From an uncultured Alphaproteobacteria bacterium (lineage in GTDB: Bacteria; Pseudomonadota; Alphaproteobacteria; RF32; CAG-239), in the NCBI GenBank assembly GCA_910584385.1, contig CAJUAK010000005.1, forward strand, positions 62,001 to 126,000: a stretch of 64,000 nt of DNA. The letters run 5' to 3'. A model generated the notes under the pieces. That model saw only the letters and a list, made by a program, of their open reading frames with translations. It did not search any database and was not told the origin of the DNA. The position numbers were made by a program, and so were the translations under genes. Each line of letters begins with the position of its first letter. Within the stretch, counting starts at the first letter, position 1. Shown in pieces: positions 17,926 to 26,573 of the stretch.

Positions 17926-19224
17926 ATGAAACGAATTCTTCTTTATATGAACAGGGAATGTTTTTATCCTGTTGATTACTCAGAGCTGCCTTATAATTTT
18001 AATAAATATGGCGGCAATACGGGGAACAGGCTGTTTTGCCATGCTCTTGAAAAATATTTGTTGCAAGGGCAGGTCCCTTTTGATTATTTGAGTTCTGAAA
18101 TGACGGTTGATCAGATTAATGCTGATTATGAATCTATTGTCTTTCCTTTGGCAAATATTTTTAGCATGAATAAAGAAGCTCAGGCTCAAATGGCTTATTA
18201 TGCGGAAGTTTTTTCAAAATATAAAATACCCGTTTACGCTATTGGGGCAGGAGCGCAGGCTCGTTCATATGATGAATTAAAAGAATTAGCAACAAATTTA
18301 AAGCCAACAGCGTCTCCTTTTATCCGCGCTATATACAACACAGGCGGTCAGTTGGCTCTGCGCGGTTATTTTACGGAAGAAGTTTTGAATAGGATGGGTT
18401 TTCGGGACGCTGTTGTTACGGGTTGCCCGTCTTTATATCAAAATGGCAGAGAATTTAAAGTTTTAAATAACAAAGTTGAGGAAAAAGATTTTAAGCCTTT
18501 AGTCAATGGAACAATCCGTTATCTTGGAACAAGAAAGGTATCCGAGGCTTTTGACCAATATCCCTATAGCCTCTATTTGGATCAAGACCAATTTTTGCAA
18601 GTGTTATATGGAGCAGAATTAACAGATTATTCTTTAAAGGCTCTTTATGCCTTGGTTAAAAAATATTCACACAGAGGTATTATGCTTCTGGCACAAGACC
18701 GGATAAAACTTTTTGCGGATATTCCTCAGTGGATGGATTATATACGCAGAAATGCTAATTTTTCTTTCGGACAGAGAATCCATGGGAATATTATTGCCCT
18801 CTTATCTGGAATTCCGGCTGCAGTCCATCAGCATGATAGCCGTACGAGAGAATTGGCAGAGTTTTTTGATATTCCTGTTTTTAACGAATGGCGCAAAAAC
18901 GACAGTTTATATGATATTTATCTAAAATGCGATTTTAACAAATTTAATGAATCCTTTAGCGATAAATTTGATAATTTTGAAAAATTTTTAAAAAACTGCA
19001 ATATTGTTGATAATCTTAAAAAGCTTCAGCCTTTGCGCAATGATGAGTTTTATAGCTTTCCTCAGGTAGTTAATCAGGATTATTTTCAACGGCTAACCTC
19101 CATTTATCCCAGCTGCAGAATCAGGAAACATTTTCTGATACTGAAAAATGTTTATCGGCTGCTTGGCGCATTAACCGCCAATAAAAAGTTTAAGGATAAA
19201 TCTGAGGCTTTGGAAATTTCTTAG
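17926..19224 (+). CDS. Polysaccharide pyruvyl transferase-like protein
   Basis: A 432-residue protein of the polysaccharide pyruvyl transferase family (PF04230 type), which adds ketal pyruvate to exported glycans. Supporting segments are the N-terminal GGNTGNRLFCHALEKYL, the nucleotide-fold loop YAIGAGAQARSYDE, LALRGYFTEEVLNRMGF with VVTGCPSLYQ, and FSFGQRIHGNIIALLSGIPA, which carries the family's conserved histidine. No Shine-Dalgarno precedes the ATG. TTTACA-17-AATATA ends only five bases upstream, so the mRNA may be nearly leaderless. It overlaps the convergent GT2 gene by four bases. It sits in a three-gene glycan patch beside tRNA-Ser. The acceptor glycan is unknown. Confidence 0.75.
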   Translation: MKRILLYMNRECFYPVDYSELPYNFNKYGGNTGNRLFCHALEKYLLQGQVPFDYLSSEMTVDQINADYESIVFPLANIFSMNKEAQAQMAYYAEVFSKYKIPVYAIGAGAQARSYDELKELATNLKPTASPFIRAIYNTGGQLALRGYFTEEVLNRMGFRDAVVTGCPSLYQNGREFKVLNNKVEEKDFKPLVNGTIRYLGTRKVSEAFDQYPYSLYLDQDQFLQVLYGAELTDYSLKALYALVKKYSHRGIMLLAQDRIKLFADIPQWMDYIRRNANFSFGQRIHGNIIALLSGIPAAVHQHDSRTRELAEFFDIPVFNEWRKNDSLYDIYLKCDFNKFNESFSDKFDNFEKFLKNCNIVDNLKKLQPLRNDEFYSFPQVVNQDYFQRLTSIYPSCRIRKHFLILKNVYRLLGALTANKKFKDKSEALEIS

Positions 19225-20078
19225 CGTTTGATTTTGGTTTTGGCGTTTGCCACAGGGATGAATCCAAACAAGAGCCATTTTGTTTCGTTTGCTTTTTCTT
19301 TGATGGTCAGAAAAGGGATGCCGCCGAACAAAGATATTTTTTTAATTTTGGTGAGGGAGGCCTTAACAGCTGCCCATAATTCCGGGTTTTCTTTTCTGGC
19401 AAATTCCTTTATGCGGATATCGGCATCCTGCATTTTGCTTTTTTGAGAATTTGAGGTGTTTCCGCCATAGTTGCGGTAGCTGAAGAGGATTTCCGGAATG
19501 TTGGCGAATTTTGTTTTGGAAATCAGGCGGCACCACAGGGCATAATCTTCAGCCGGGGTATATTCGTCTTCATAATGAATGCCATTGTCAACCAGAACAG
19601 ATTTGCGCAGCATAGAGGACGAGTGCGGCATGCAGCAGTTTAAAAGGAGTTCTCTCCGGATTTCAGAATCAGTTACCGGCAATTTTTTTATTTTGGTTTT
19701 CTTCTTTTCTAATGTCAGATGCCAGTTGCCGACCACGCCGGTATCTGGATGTTTGTCCAAATATTCGGCCTGCTTTTGCAGACGCTCGGGGAAAGATATG
19801 TCATCATGGTCAAAAATGGCAAGGTATTCGCCTTTTGCCATGCCTAACAATTTGTTTCTTGAGGCAGAAATTCCCATGTTTTCAGGGTTGCGGTGATAGG
19901 AAATCCGCTTGTCTTTGTATGATTTTATAATTTTTTCGACATTTTTATCCGGCGAAGCATCGTCTAAAATCAGGAATTCATAGTCTGTGAAGCTTTGCGC
20001 CAAAATGCTTTCAATTGCTTCTCTTAAGTAGCTTTCGCAGGTGTTGTAAACGGGCATTAAAACAGATATTTTGGGCAC
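19221..20078 (-). CDS. Family 2 glycosyltransferase
   Basis: A 285-residue GT-A fold transferase using a nucleotide-sugar donor. The N-terminus ISVLMPVYNTCESYLREAI and the FLILDDASPD strand bind the nucleotide. The metal-binding DxD equivalent is FDHDDISFP near residue 94. A C-terminal hydrophobic stretch (about 258-278) could associate with the membrane. Translation begins at GTG (20076-20078) with AGGAG eight bases upstream. It probably extends a surface polysaccharide together with its neighbours; donor and acceptor cannot be deduced. Confidence 0.88.
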   Translation of the reverse strand: MPKISVLMPVYNTCESYLREAIESILAQSFTDYEFLILDDASPDKNVEKIIKSYKDKRISYHRNPENMGISASRNKLLGMAKGEYLAIFDHDDISFPERLQKQAEYLDKHPDTGVVGNWHLTLEKKKTKIKKLPVTDSEIRRELLLNCCMPHSSSMLRKSVLVDNGIHYEDEYTPAEDYALWCRLISKTKFANIPEILFSYRNYGGNTSNSQKSKMQDADIRIKEFARKENPELWAAVKASLTKIKKISLFGGIPFLTIKEKANETKWLLFGFIPVANAKTKIKR

Positions 20079-20256
20079 AAATTTTCTCCTGTATCCTCAT
20101 GTGTTATTTTTACATGATAAATGCCGCATGCATTTTTACAACAAGAATTTTTGTTTTTACCTCTGGAAAAAAATTTATAATAAGCTGCGATAGGCATTGT
20201 ATGAAAATATATTCTGTTCTATGATGCTTTTGTCCTTAACAAAAACAGGAGTGAAA

Positions 20257-21162
20257 ATGAGCGATAAACCAAAAGCTGTTATCAGGCTGCAAGGCGGATT
20301 AGGCAACCAGATGTTTCAATATGCGTTTGGCTTGGCGCTGGCGGCAAAAGGAAGCGCGGAAGTCCTTTTTGACGGGGCAAAATACAGCCAGTCGGAAGCG
20401 CAACGCAAAAAATCTGACAAAAGGGCTTATGAACTCAAATATTTCAAGGCTGATGTCCGATTTGCCCCTGAGAGCCAATTGAAAAATTGGGTTAAGAAAA
20501 AAGAAAAAAACTTTTTTAAAAAATTTTTTCACTTTGTGATGGGGAAAAGCAGGCCGGCATTGTTTGAAGAAAAAGACTGCAGCGTTTTTTATCCTGAATT
20601 TTTTAATATTTGCAAAGACAGCTATTATACAGGCTATTTTCAAACGGAAAAATATTTTAGGGATAAACGAAACGCCGTTTTGCAGGCTTTTTCCTTAAAA
20701 AACCCCGTTAATTCTGAAAATGCGGCGATGCTGGATAAAATTAAAGGTGTGAATGCCGTTTCCCTTCATGTACGCAGAGGAGACTATCTTTTGGCAAAAA
20801 ATCAGGCGCTTTTAGGTTTATGCAGCCTGGATTATTATAAAAAAGCCATTGATTATATTGCATCACGCGTTGAAAATCCGCATTTCTTTTTGTTTTCGGA
20901 CGATATCCCGTGGGTGGAAGAAAATCTGAAATTGGATTATCCTTATACGGTTGTAGATATTAACAGCGGAGAAAATTCTTTTTATGATATGTGGCTGATG
21001 AAGCATTGCCGGCACAATATTATCGCCAACAGCTCTTTTTCCTGGTGGGGCGCGTGGTTGAACGAGAATCCGGAAAAGATTGTGGCGGCTCCTGAAAAAT
21101 GGACTGTTGCTGCGGAAATAAGCGGCAAGGATATTATTCCTGAAAGCTGGATTAAATTATAA
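20257..21162 (+). CDS. Family 11 glycosyltransferase (alpha-1,2-fucosyltransferase-like)
   Basis: A 301-residue GT11 enzyme that would transfer fucose from GDP-fucose in alpha-1,2 linkage. The family start RLQGGLGNQMFQYAFGLALA is at residues 10-29, the GDP-binding motif HVRRGDY is near residue 171, and SSFSWWGAWLN lies close to the end. The ATG at 20257 follows CAGGAG; earlier in-frame starts lack family sequence. Fucosylated surface sugars are common in gut bacteria, which agrees with the host-associated reading of the window. The short 3' spacer leads into the OmpA lipoprotein gene. Confidence 0.88.
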   Translation: MSDKPKAVIRLQGGLGNQMFQYAFGLALAAKGSAEVLFDGAKYSQSEAQRKKSDKRAYELKYFKADVRFAPESQLKNWVKKKEKNFFKKFFHFVMGKSRPALFEEKDCSVFYPEFFNICKDSYYTGYFQTEKYFRDKRNAVLQAFSLKNPVNSENAAMLDKIKGVNAVSLHVRRGDYLLAKNQALLGLCSLDYYKKAIDYIASRVENPHFFLFSDDIPWVEENLKLDYPYTVVDINSGENSFYDMWLMKHCRHNIIANSSFSWWGAWLNENPEKIVAAPEKWTVAAEISGKDIIPESWIKL

Positions 21163-21226
21163 AATCCCTTGCAAAAATCTTGTTTTGTTTTAACATCTTT
21201 TCAGTTTAATAAGTAGGAGATATCAA

Positions 21227-21865
21227 ATGAAAAAACTGATTTTGTCTTTGGTTGCGGTTTCTTTTTTGAGCGCTTGCGCCACAGATCCTTATACAGGTGA
21301 GTCTAAAGTGGCAAAAACCGCTTGGGGAACGGGAATCGGTGCTGCGGCAGGTGCCGGAATCGGCGCTTTGGTCGGCGGCAAAAAAGGCGCTTTGATTGGT
21401 GCAGGCGTTGGTGCGGCGAGTGGTGCCGGGGTTGGCGCTTATATGGATGTCCAGGCCAGAAAATTGCGCCAGGAATTGGTCGGAACCGGTGTTCAGGTTG
21501 CCCAGCAAGATGGCAGAATTTATTTGATTATGCCGGGAAACATCACATTTGATACGAATCAGGCAACGATTAAAGAAGGTTTCAAACCGGTTCTAAATTC
21601 TGTGGCTAAAGTTATCAAAGAATATAATAAAACAATGGTTCAGGTTTATGGTTATACGGACAATACCGGTTCAGCCGCGACAAACAACGCTTTGTCCCTG
21701 CGCCGTGCAACGGCCGTGTCCAATTATCTGCGCCTGCAGGGCGTTAAGGCTGACCGTTTGGTTGCCGATGGCTTAGGTTCAGAAAATCCGATTGCTTCCA
21801 ATGCAACAGCCGCAGGGCGTGAACAAAACCGCCGCGTTGAAATTACATTGATTAATATGCAATAA
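21227..21865 (+). CDS. OmpA-family lipoprotein with glycine zipper
   Basis: A 212-residue outer-membrane lipoprotein with lipobox LSAC at residues 15-18. Residues about 33-72 form a Gly/Ala-rich zipper (GTGIGAAAGAGIGALVGG and repeats) that probably lies in the membrane. The C-terminal OmpA-like domain binds peptidoglycan: ITFDTNQATIKEGF, VYGYTDNTGSAATNNALS and the closing REQNRRVEITL. The architecture resembles YiaD. AGTAGGAG precedes the ATG. A strong terminator follows. Confidence 0.9.
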   Translation: MKKLILSLVAVSFLSACATDPYTGESKVAKTAWGTGIGAAAGAGIGALVGGKKGALIGAGVGAASGAGVGAYMDVQARKLRQELVGTGVQVAQQDGRIYLIMPGNITFDTNQATIKEGFKPVLNSVAKVIKEYNKTMVQVYGYTDNTGSAATNNALSLRRATAVSNYLRLQGVKADRLVADGLGSENPIASNATAAGREQNRRVEITLINMQ

Positions 21866-21878
21866 ACGAAAAAAATCA

Positions 21879-21910
21879 AAAAGGGCAATCTTTTTTAAGA
21901 TTGCCCTTTT
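21879..21910. terminator. Strong bidirectional terminator
   Basis: Perfect 14-bp arms AAAAGGGCAATCTT (21879-21892) and AAGATTGCCCTTTT (21897-21910) around a 4-base loop. T-rich sequence follows on both strands. It ends the OmpA lipoprotein transcript and would also end any minus-strand transcript from 21911-22160. Confidence 0.9.
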
Positions 21911-21940
21911 AGTTTTTAAAATATGTTCAAGAAGCCGGCG

Positions 21941-22060
21941 TTATTGGCTAAGTAAACTAATTAAACGCCATAGGGTGCTTGCAAAGTTTAAGCCGGCCAG
22001 GATAGCGCTGATTGTTCTGGATGTTTTTATGAGTTTTTTATATGCTTGCGAATATAACAT
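21941..22060 (-). CDS. Possible 39-residue small protein
   Basis: An open frame from ATG (22058-22060) to TAA (21941-21943) in an otherwise empty 298-base gap. The product begins MLYSQAYKKLIKTSRTISA and ends in a mildly hydrophobic, amphipathic half (ILAGLNFASTLWRLISLLSQ), like some small membrane-associated proteins. The bidirectional terminator 30 bases downstream is placed to end its mRNA. No clear Shine-Dalgarno is visible, so it may be chance. No known family was recognised. Confidence 0.25.
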   Translation of the reverse strand: MLYSQAYKKLIKTSRTISAILAGLNFASTLWRLISLLSQ

Positions 22061-22163
22061 GTTTTGTCTATTTTATATCTTCTTGTAAAACAGGACAGGG
22101 GTTTTAATATTCAGGGTAATGATTATATCTTTTGCAGTTCTTAATTAAGGCAAGGAGAAAAAC

Positions 22164-23093
22164 ATGAGATATATCACATTAAATACTGACGCGCAAATGC
22201 CTGTTATCGGCCTTGGCACTTGGCAGGCTGCGCCGGGAGAAGTTTATCAGGCTATCCGTTGGGCTATTAAGCTTGGCTACCAGATGATTGACTGCGCGGC
22301 GATTTATGGTAATGAAAAAGAAGCGGGGCAGGCGATACATGATGCTATTGCCGAAGGAGATACGACAAGGGAACGTTTGTTTATTGTATCAAAATTATGG
22401 AATGATTCCCATAATCCGGAAAATGTTTTGCCAGCAATAAAGCAGACTTTGACGGATTTGCAATTGGATTATTTGGATTTGTATCTGGTTCATTGGCCGA
22501 TTGCCCAGAAAAAAGGTACGACTGTCCCTGAAAAAGATGAAGATATGATTTCCTTAAAAGATTTGCCTTTGGAACTGACCTGGGCTGAAATGGAAAAGAT
22601 GCATCAGCAGGGGCTGGCTAAGGCTATCGGCGTTTCAAACTTCAGCAGTAAAAAGCTTCAGTCATTAATTGAAAAAGCAGAAATTGTTCCTGCGGTTAAC
22701 CAGATTGAATCCCATCCGTTTTTGGTTCAAAAAGATTTGTTAGACTATTGCCAGAAACAGATGATTGCGGTTATGGCTTATTCGCCGCTTGGCTCACAGC
22801 ATAAAGACAGTTCGGAAAAACGCCCGATTGCCGATGAGAAAATTATTGAGATTGCCAAAAAGCTGAATGCTTCTCCGGCACAAATCCTGTTGGCCTGGCA
22901 AATGGCACGCGGCGTTGCGGTTATTCCCAAATCTGTCCATCTTGAGAGGCTGAAGGAAAATTTTGCCTCTTTAGCCATAGAACTGGATGAGGACGATATG
23001 AATGCGATTTCAGCGCTTAATAAAGATTTTCGCTATATCAGCGGTAAGAGCTTTGCTTATGGCGATTATAGCGTGGAATCTATTTGGGATTAG
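22164..23093 (+). CDS. Aldo/keto reductase
   Basis: A 309-residue NADPH-dependent TIM-barrel oxidoreductase reducing aldehydes or ketones. The family pattern is complete: IGLGTWQA near the start, MIDCAAIYGNEKE with the catalytic Asp and Tyr, IVSKLWND with the Lys, and LYLVHWPI with the His. AIGVSNFSSKKL and VIPKSVHLERLKEN (cofactor phosphate site) follow. AAGGAG precedes the ATG. The physiological substrate is not apparent. The last 14 bases overlap the end of lpxK on the other strand. Confidence 0.93.
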   Translation: MRYITLNTDAQMPVIGLGTWQAAPGEVYQAIRWAIKLGYQMIDCAAIYGNEKEAGQAIHDAIAEGDTTRERLFIVSKLWNDSHNPENVLPAIKQTLTDLQLDYLDLYLVHWPIAQKKGTTVPEKDEDMISLKDLPLELTWAEMEKMHQQGLAKAIGVSNFSSKKLQSLIEKAEIVPAVNQIESHPFLVQKDLLDYCQKQMIAVMAYSPLGSQHKDSSEKRPIADEKIIEIAKKLNASPAQILLAWQMARGVAVIPKSVHLERLKENFASLAIELDEDDMNAISALNKDFRYISGKSFAYGDYSVESIWD

Positions 23094-24045
23094 ACTGTTC
23101 CAGAATAAACCTTTTTAAAGCATCGGGATTTTCCCATTCAACGGCAATTTCCAAAACTTTAAAGTAAGGTTGCATTTCCTCTGGAATTTTAACAAAGTCT
23201 TTGGAGGTGGTGTATAAATCCGCCTCCATTTTTTCTGCTTCGGCAATTAAATTTTCTAATTCTTTGGGCGTGTAATAGTGGTGGTCGGCAAAGTCGCGGG
23301 TTTTGACAATGTTAAAACCGCAATCGGCAAGCGAATTGTAGAATTTCTGCGGATGGCCGATGCCGGCAAAGGCAATCACATTTTTTTTGCCGCCCTGCGG
23401 GCAAACCGGTTTGATTTTTCCTTTGAAAATGGTTTTCCCGATAAGCATGGCCGAAAGCTCGGAAGACGGTTCGCCTAAAAGGATAACAGCTTTGGTGCGC
23501 CAAAGTCCGATTTTTAGAAATTCGCGCAAAGGGCCGGCGGGAATACAGCGTTTGTTGCCAAAAGCCTGTATGCTGTCAATGACAACGAAGGAAACATCTT
23601 TATGCAATCCCGGGTTTTGAAACCCATCATCCATGATTATGCAGTCTGCGCCGTTTTCTGAGGCTCTGAATGCTCCAAGGTATCTGTCTTTATTGACAAT
23701 TGTCGGCGCCGCCTGTGCCAAAAGCAGAGGTTCGTCGCCGGTTTCTTTGGCGCTGTGCTTTTGCGGATTGACTAAAACGTCTTGCAGCGTTCCGCCATAG
23801 CCTCTGGTTACAAAAAAAGGATTTTTTTTAGCTTCTTCTTTAAGCAATTTTGCAATAGATATGGCAACAGGGGTTTTGCCGACACCGCCGGCTGTCAGGT
23901 TGCCGATGCAGATAACCGGAATGCCGACTTTTTTTCCTTTTGTCAGCAAAAGCCGCAAGGCTGTTACGGTTCCGTATATCCAGCCTAAAGGTGCAAACAG
24001 GTTTGAAAAAAAGTTAATGTCTTTCCAAAATCCCGGTGTTTTCAT
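23080..24045 (-). CDS. lpxK: Tetraacyldisaccharide 4'-kinase
   Basis: LpxK phosphorylates the lipid A disaccharide at the 4' position on the inner face of the inner membrane. The 321-residue protein has an N-terminal membrane-associated segment (FFSNLFAPLGWIYG), the P-loop LTAGGVGKTPVAI (about 47-60), VTRGYGG, and the DDGFQNPGLHKDV motif characteristic of the family. It follows waaA with stop and start codons adjacent (TAAATG), which supports a lipid A/Kdo operon. The cell is therefore predicted to make lipopolysaccharide. Confidence 0.95.
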   Translation of the reverse strand: MKTPGFWKDINFFSNLFAPLGWIYGTVTALRLLLTKGKKVGIPVICIGNLTAGGVGKTPVAISIAKLLKEEAKKNPFFVTRGYGGTLQDVLVNPQKHSAKETGDEPLLLAQAAPTIVNKDRYLGAFRASENGADCIIMDDGFQNPGLHKDVSFVVIDSIQAFGNKRCIPAGPLREFLKIGLWRTKAVILLGEPSSELSAMLIGKTIFKGKIKPVCPQGGKKNVIAFAGIGHPQKFYNSLADCGFNIVKTRDFADHHYYTPKELENLIAEAEKMEADLYTTSKDFVKIPEEMQPYFKVLEIAVEWENPDALKRFILEQSNPK

Positions 24046-25305
24046 TTAGATATATCCTTTAACTTTTTCAACAATGCCATCAAGAACTTTTGCTTCGCTT
24101 ACCGCCCAATTATAAGCTAGAGAACGCCTGGCTTCCAAAAGTTCTTTGTTTGAAAGGAGCTGGGACAGGTTTTCAGAGAGTTCTTCAGTATCTAAAACCT
24201 GAATGAGGGCATCAGCCTTTTTAGAGCGGTTAACGACATCAGAAAAATTGTGCATATGGGGGCCGACCAAGACGGCATTGCGCATGCGGGATGGTTCTAT
24301 AAAATTTTGCCCGCCATGTGGAATGAGCGAACCGCCAATAAAGGTAATCGGGCTGATGTCATACCAAATTCCCATTTCGCCGATGGTGTCGCCGATATAA
24401 ATGTTTGTATCCGCAGAGATTGTTTCTCCGGCTGAACGCAAGGCGGATTTTATTCCGATGTCTTGCAGCTGTTTTTGTATTTCGGTGCCGCGTTGAGGAT
24501 GTCTCGGGACAATGATTGTCAGCAGGTTTGGAAACTGTTTTTGCAGTTTTTTATGCATTTTGGCAATGCGGAGTTCTTCGTCATTATGCGTGGAACTGGC
24601 CAGCCAGAACGGCCTTTCTCCAATTTGCGCCAAAATTTCTTCTTTCTTTTCTTTATCAATAGGAAGGGGCAAGCCGGCGTATTTTAAGTTTCCGAGGCAC
24701 GTGGCGTTTTTGGCGCCTAAAACCCGCAGCCGGTATGCGTCTTCTTCAGATTGCCCCAGGCAAAAGGTAAAACAGCTCAGAAGCTCTTTGCTGATAAAAT
24801 CAAATTGCTGCCAGCGCTTGAAGGTTTTGTTTGAAATCCGCCCGTTAATCAGGATAAGCGGAATGTGGCGTTTCTTAATGCTGGAGAGCATGGCCGGCCA
24901 AAATTCCGATTCAAACCACAAGGCAACGTCAGGCTGCCAATGTTTGAGAAACCTTTTGGTAAATAAAGGGTTGTCTATAGGAATATATTGGTGAAAAGCC
25001 CTTTCGGGAAGCCGTTTTGCCATAACTTCCGCGGAAGTCATCGTACCTGTCGTAACCATAATATTTAAATCAGGGTAATTTTCAAGCAGCCTGTTAATTA
25101 AGGGCAGCATTGAGACAGATTCGCCGACGGAGGCACCATGCAGCCAGACCAGTTTTCCTTCCGGCCTTTTTATTTTAGGGCGGCCGATGCGTTCATTTGC
25201 GCGTTTTATGTCTTCTTTTCCTTTTTCTTGGCGTTTTTTGATGTATCCCCTGATAACTAAAGGATACATAATGCAAATGAGAATATTGTAAATGCGTATA
25301 AACAT
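24046..25305 (-). CDS. waaA: 3-deoxy-D-manno-octulosonic acid transferase
   Basis: WaaA (KdtA) transfers Kdo from CMP-Kdo to lipid IVA. At 419 residues it is of normal length. An N-terminal membrane anchor (IYNILICIMYPLVIRGYI) is followed by WLHGASVGES, which contains the catalytic Glu. Then come VTTGTMTSAEVM, the FESEFWPAML segment, and the CMP-Kdo site with VIVPRHPQRG-like IIVPRHPQRGTE and FIGGSLIPHGGQNFIEP. The start overlaps the stop of the acyltransferase gene by one base (TAATG). One or more Kdo residues may be added; the sequence does not decide this. Confidence 0.95.
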   Translation of the reverse strand: MFIRIYNILICIMYPLVIRGYIKKRQEKGKEDIKRANERIGRPKIKRPEGKLVWLHGASVGESVSMLPLINRLLENYPDLNIMVTTGTMTSAEVMAKRLPERAFHQYIPIDNPLFTKRFLKHWQPDVALWFESEFWPAMLSSIKKRHIPLILINGRISNKTFKRWQQFDFISKELLSCFTFCLGQSEEDAYRLRVLGAKNATCLGNLKYAGLPLPIDKEKKEEILAQIGERPFWLASSTHNDEELRIAKMHKKLQKQFPNLLTIIVPRHPQRGTEIQKQLQDIGIKSALRSAGETISADTNIYIGDTIGEMGIWYDISPITFIGGSLIPHGGQNFIEPSRMRNAVLVGPHMHNFSDVVNRSKKADALIQVLDTEELSENLSQLLSNKELLEARRSLAYNWAVSEAKVLDGIVEKVKGYI

Positions 25306-26075
25306 TATTTTAAATCCATTGTGTTTTTAGAATCCAGCAGTGCCGGCTTAACGGGGGTTCTGCCAACTGCCGTGTCAGCTTCATAATTTATGTTGTTTAA
25401 TTCTTTTTCCAGATTGATGCGGCTTATTTCCAAATCATCTTCAGATGCGTTTTCGGGAAGCTTCATTCCTTCCGTTACCAGGCATACGCCTTTGGAAAAG
25501 GGAAGGGGAATCATCATCTTGTCCCAGGCTTTTTCAATGATTTTTGCGTTTGAAATGCTGTAAGTCATGCCAAAAATCGTTTTGCCGGTTTTGGAAGCAT
25601 AATAAAGGGGGCTTTTGCCCATGTGCATACGCGGACCTCTCGGACCGTCGGAAATAATTGTAATCGCGTGCCCTTCCTGCAATGCGTGCATCAGACCGAC
25701 GGCAGCGCCTTTAGCCCCGCGGTTGGTGGAACCGCTGATTATGCCGATGCCGAATTTTTGCAGAAAAGCGGCAATTAAGCGTCCGTCCTGATGGAGGGAA
25801 ACCAGGGCATCCATTTGAAAAGCCGGGCTGTGCGCGTAATATTTTAAAAAGTTAGGCAGCATGAGCGCCCGTCCGTGCCAGGCGGTGAGAATGATGTTTT
25901 TTTCCTTTTCCCAGGTTTTAACCATATTGTCTACGCCCCGGATTTCCCAACGGGTTGTTTTGTAAACCAAAAGCGCGTAACCGTATATAATGCTGCTGAT
26001 CAGCCATACGCAAAAACGGGATTTCAGTATATGGCGGAGGAATACCTTTAATTTGTGTTTGATTTGATAAAGCAT
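25305..26075 (-). CDS. DUF374 lysophospholipid acyltransferase family protein
   Basis: A 256-residue membrane-associated protein of the DUF374 branch of the lysophospholipid acyltransferase superfamily. The catalytic-type motif appears as LTAWHGRALMLPNF, and the second block as ISDGPRGPRMHMGKSPLYYA. A hydrophobic N-terminus anchors it. In Alphaproteobacteria this family usually sits beside waaA and lpxK, as here, suggesting a role in lipid A or LPS assembly (inference). It follows the FliN-like gene by 12 bases and has only a weak purine-rich binding site. Confidence 0.85.
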   Translation of the reverse strand: MLYQIKHKLKVFLRHILKSRFCVWLISSIIYGYALLVYKTTRWEIRGVDNMVKTWEKEKNIILTAWHGRALMLPNFLKYYAHSPAFQMDALVSLHQDGRLIAAFLQKFGIGIISGSTNRGAKGAAVGLMHALQEGHAITIISDGPRGPRMHMGKSPLYYASKTGKTIFGMTYSISNAKIIEKAWDKMMIPLPFSKGVCLVTEGMKLPENASEDDLEISRINLEKELNNINYEADTAVGRTPVKPALLDSKNTMDLK

Positions 26076-26087
26076 CTTTTTCTTTTT

Positions 26088-26336
26088 TTACTTTGTTGTA
26101 TTTGTTACGGCAATGCCAATGGTTTCGTTATCGGTGATAACAACTTCGCCGTGCCCGATTAATACATTATTGGCGTAAATATCAACATAATCGTTGATAT
26201 CGCGGTCAAGTTCGACAACGGCTCCCCGGCCGAGCTTTAACAGCTGGTTTACGCGTAAATCAGCCGTGCCCAGCGTTACGGAAACCTCAACCATAATCTC
26301 TTCATTTGACCCTTGAAGTTTTTTATTCGTTACCAT
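26088..26336 (-). CDS. FliN/SpoA-domain protein
   Basis: An 82-residue protein made almost entirely of a SpoA (FliN C-terminal) domain: VEVSVTLGTADLRVNQLLKLGRG, AVVELDRDINDYVDIYANNVLIG and HGEVVITDN. In flagellar motors FliN forms the lower C-ring, and related domains occur in type III secretion. No other flagellar or secretion gene is in the window. It lies 12 bases before the DUF374 acyltransferase and so heads the lipid A/Kdo operon. GGAG precedes the ATG at a normal distance. The family match is strong; the function in this setting is unknown. Confidence 0.85.
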   Translation of the reverse strand: MVTNKKLQGSNEEIMVEVSVTLGTADLRVNQLLKLGRGAVVELDRDINDYVDIYANNVLIGHGEVVITDNETIGIAVTNTTK

Positions 26337-26513
26337 TAAAACAATTCTCCGTTTTCAGCCATATATTTTTCTGTATCATATATTATAAATTTTAAACTGC
26401 AAAATTAATTTATCAACTTATCATATAAAATAACAAGCCGGGAAATCTTTGTGGATTGTAAAATATTTGCGTTGCCCAAAATGCCTATTTGTGAAAAAAC
26501 TAGTTCTGGCAGC

Positions 26514-26542
26514 TTGCAGTTTCAAAGATATTTTCTTATATA
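26514..26542 (+). promoter_or_regulatory. Promoter of lon
   Basis: TTGCAG (26514-26519), an exact 17-base spacer and TATATA (26537-26542), 31 bases before the lon ATG. No convincing sigma-32 element was seen in the gap 26337-26573. Confidence 0.65.
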
Positions 26543-26573
26543 TTAAGAGAACAAATTTTTAAGGTATGGGATT

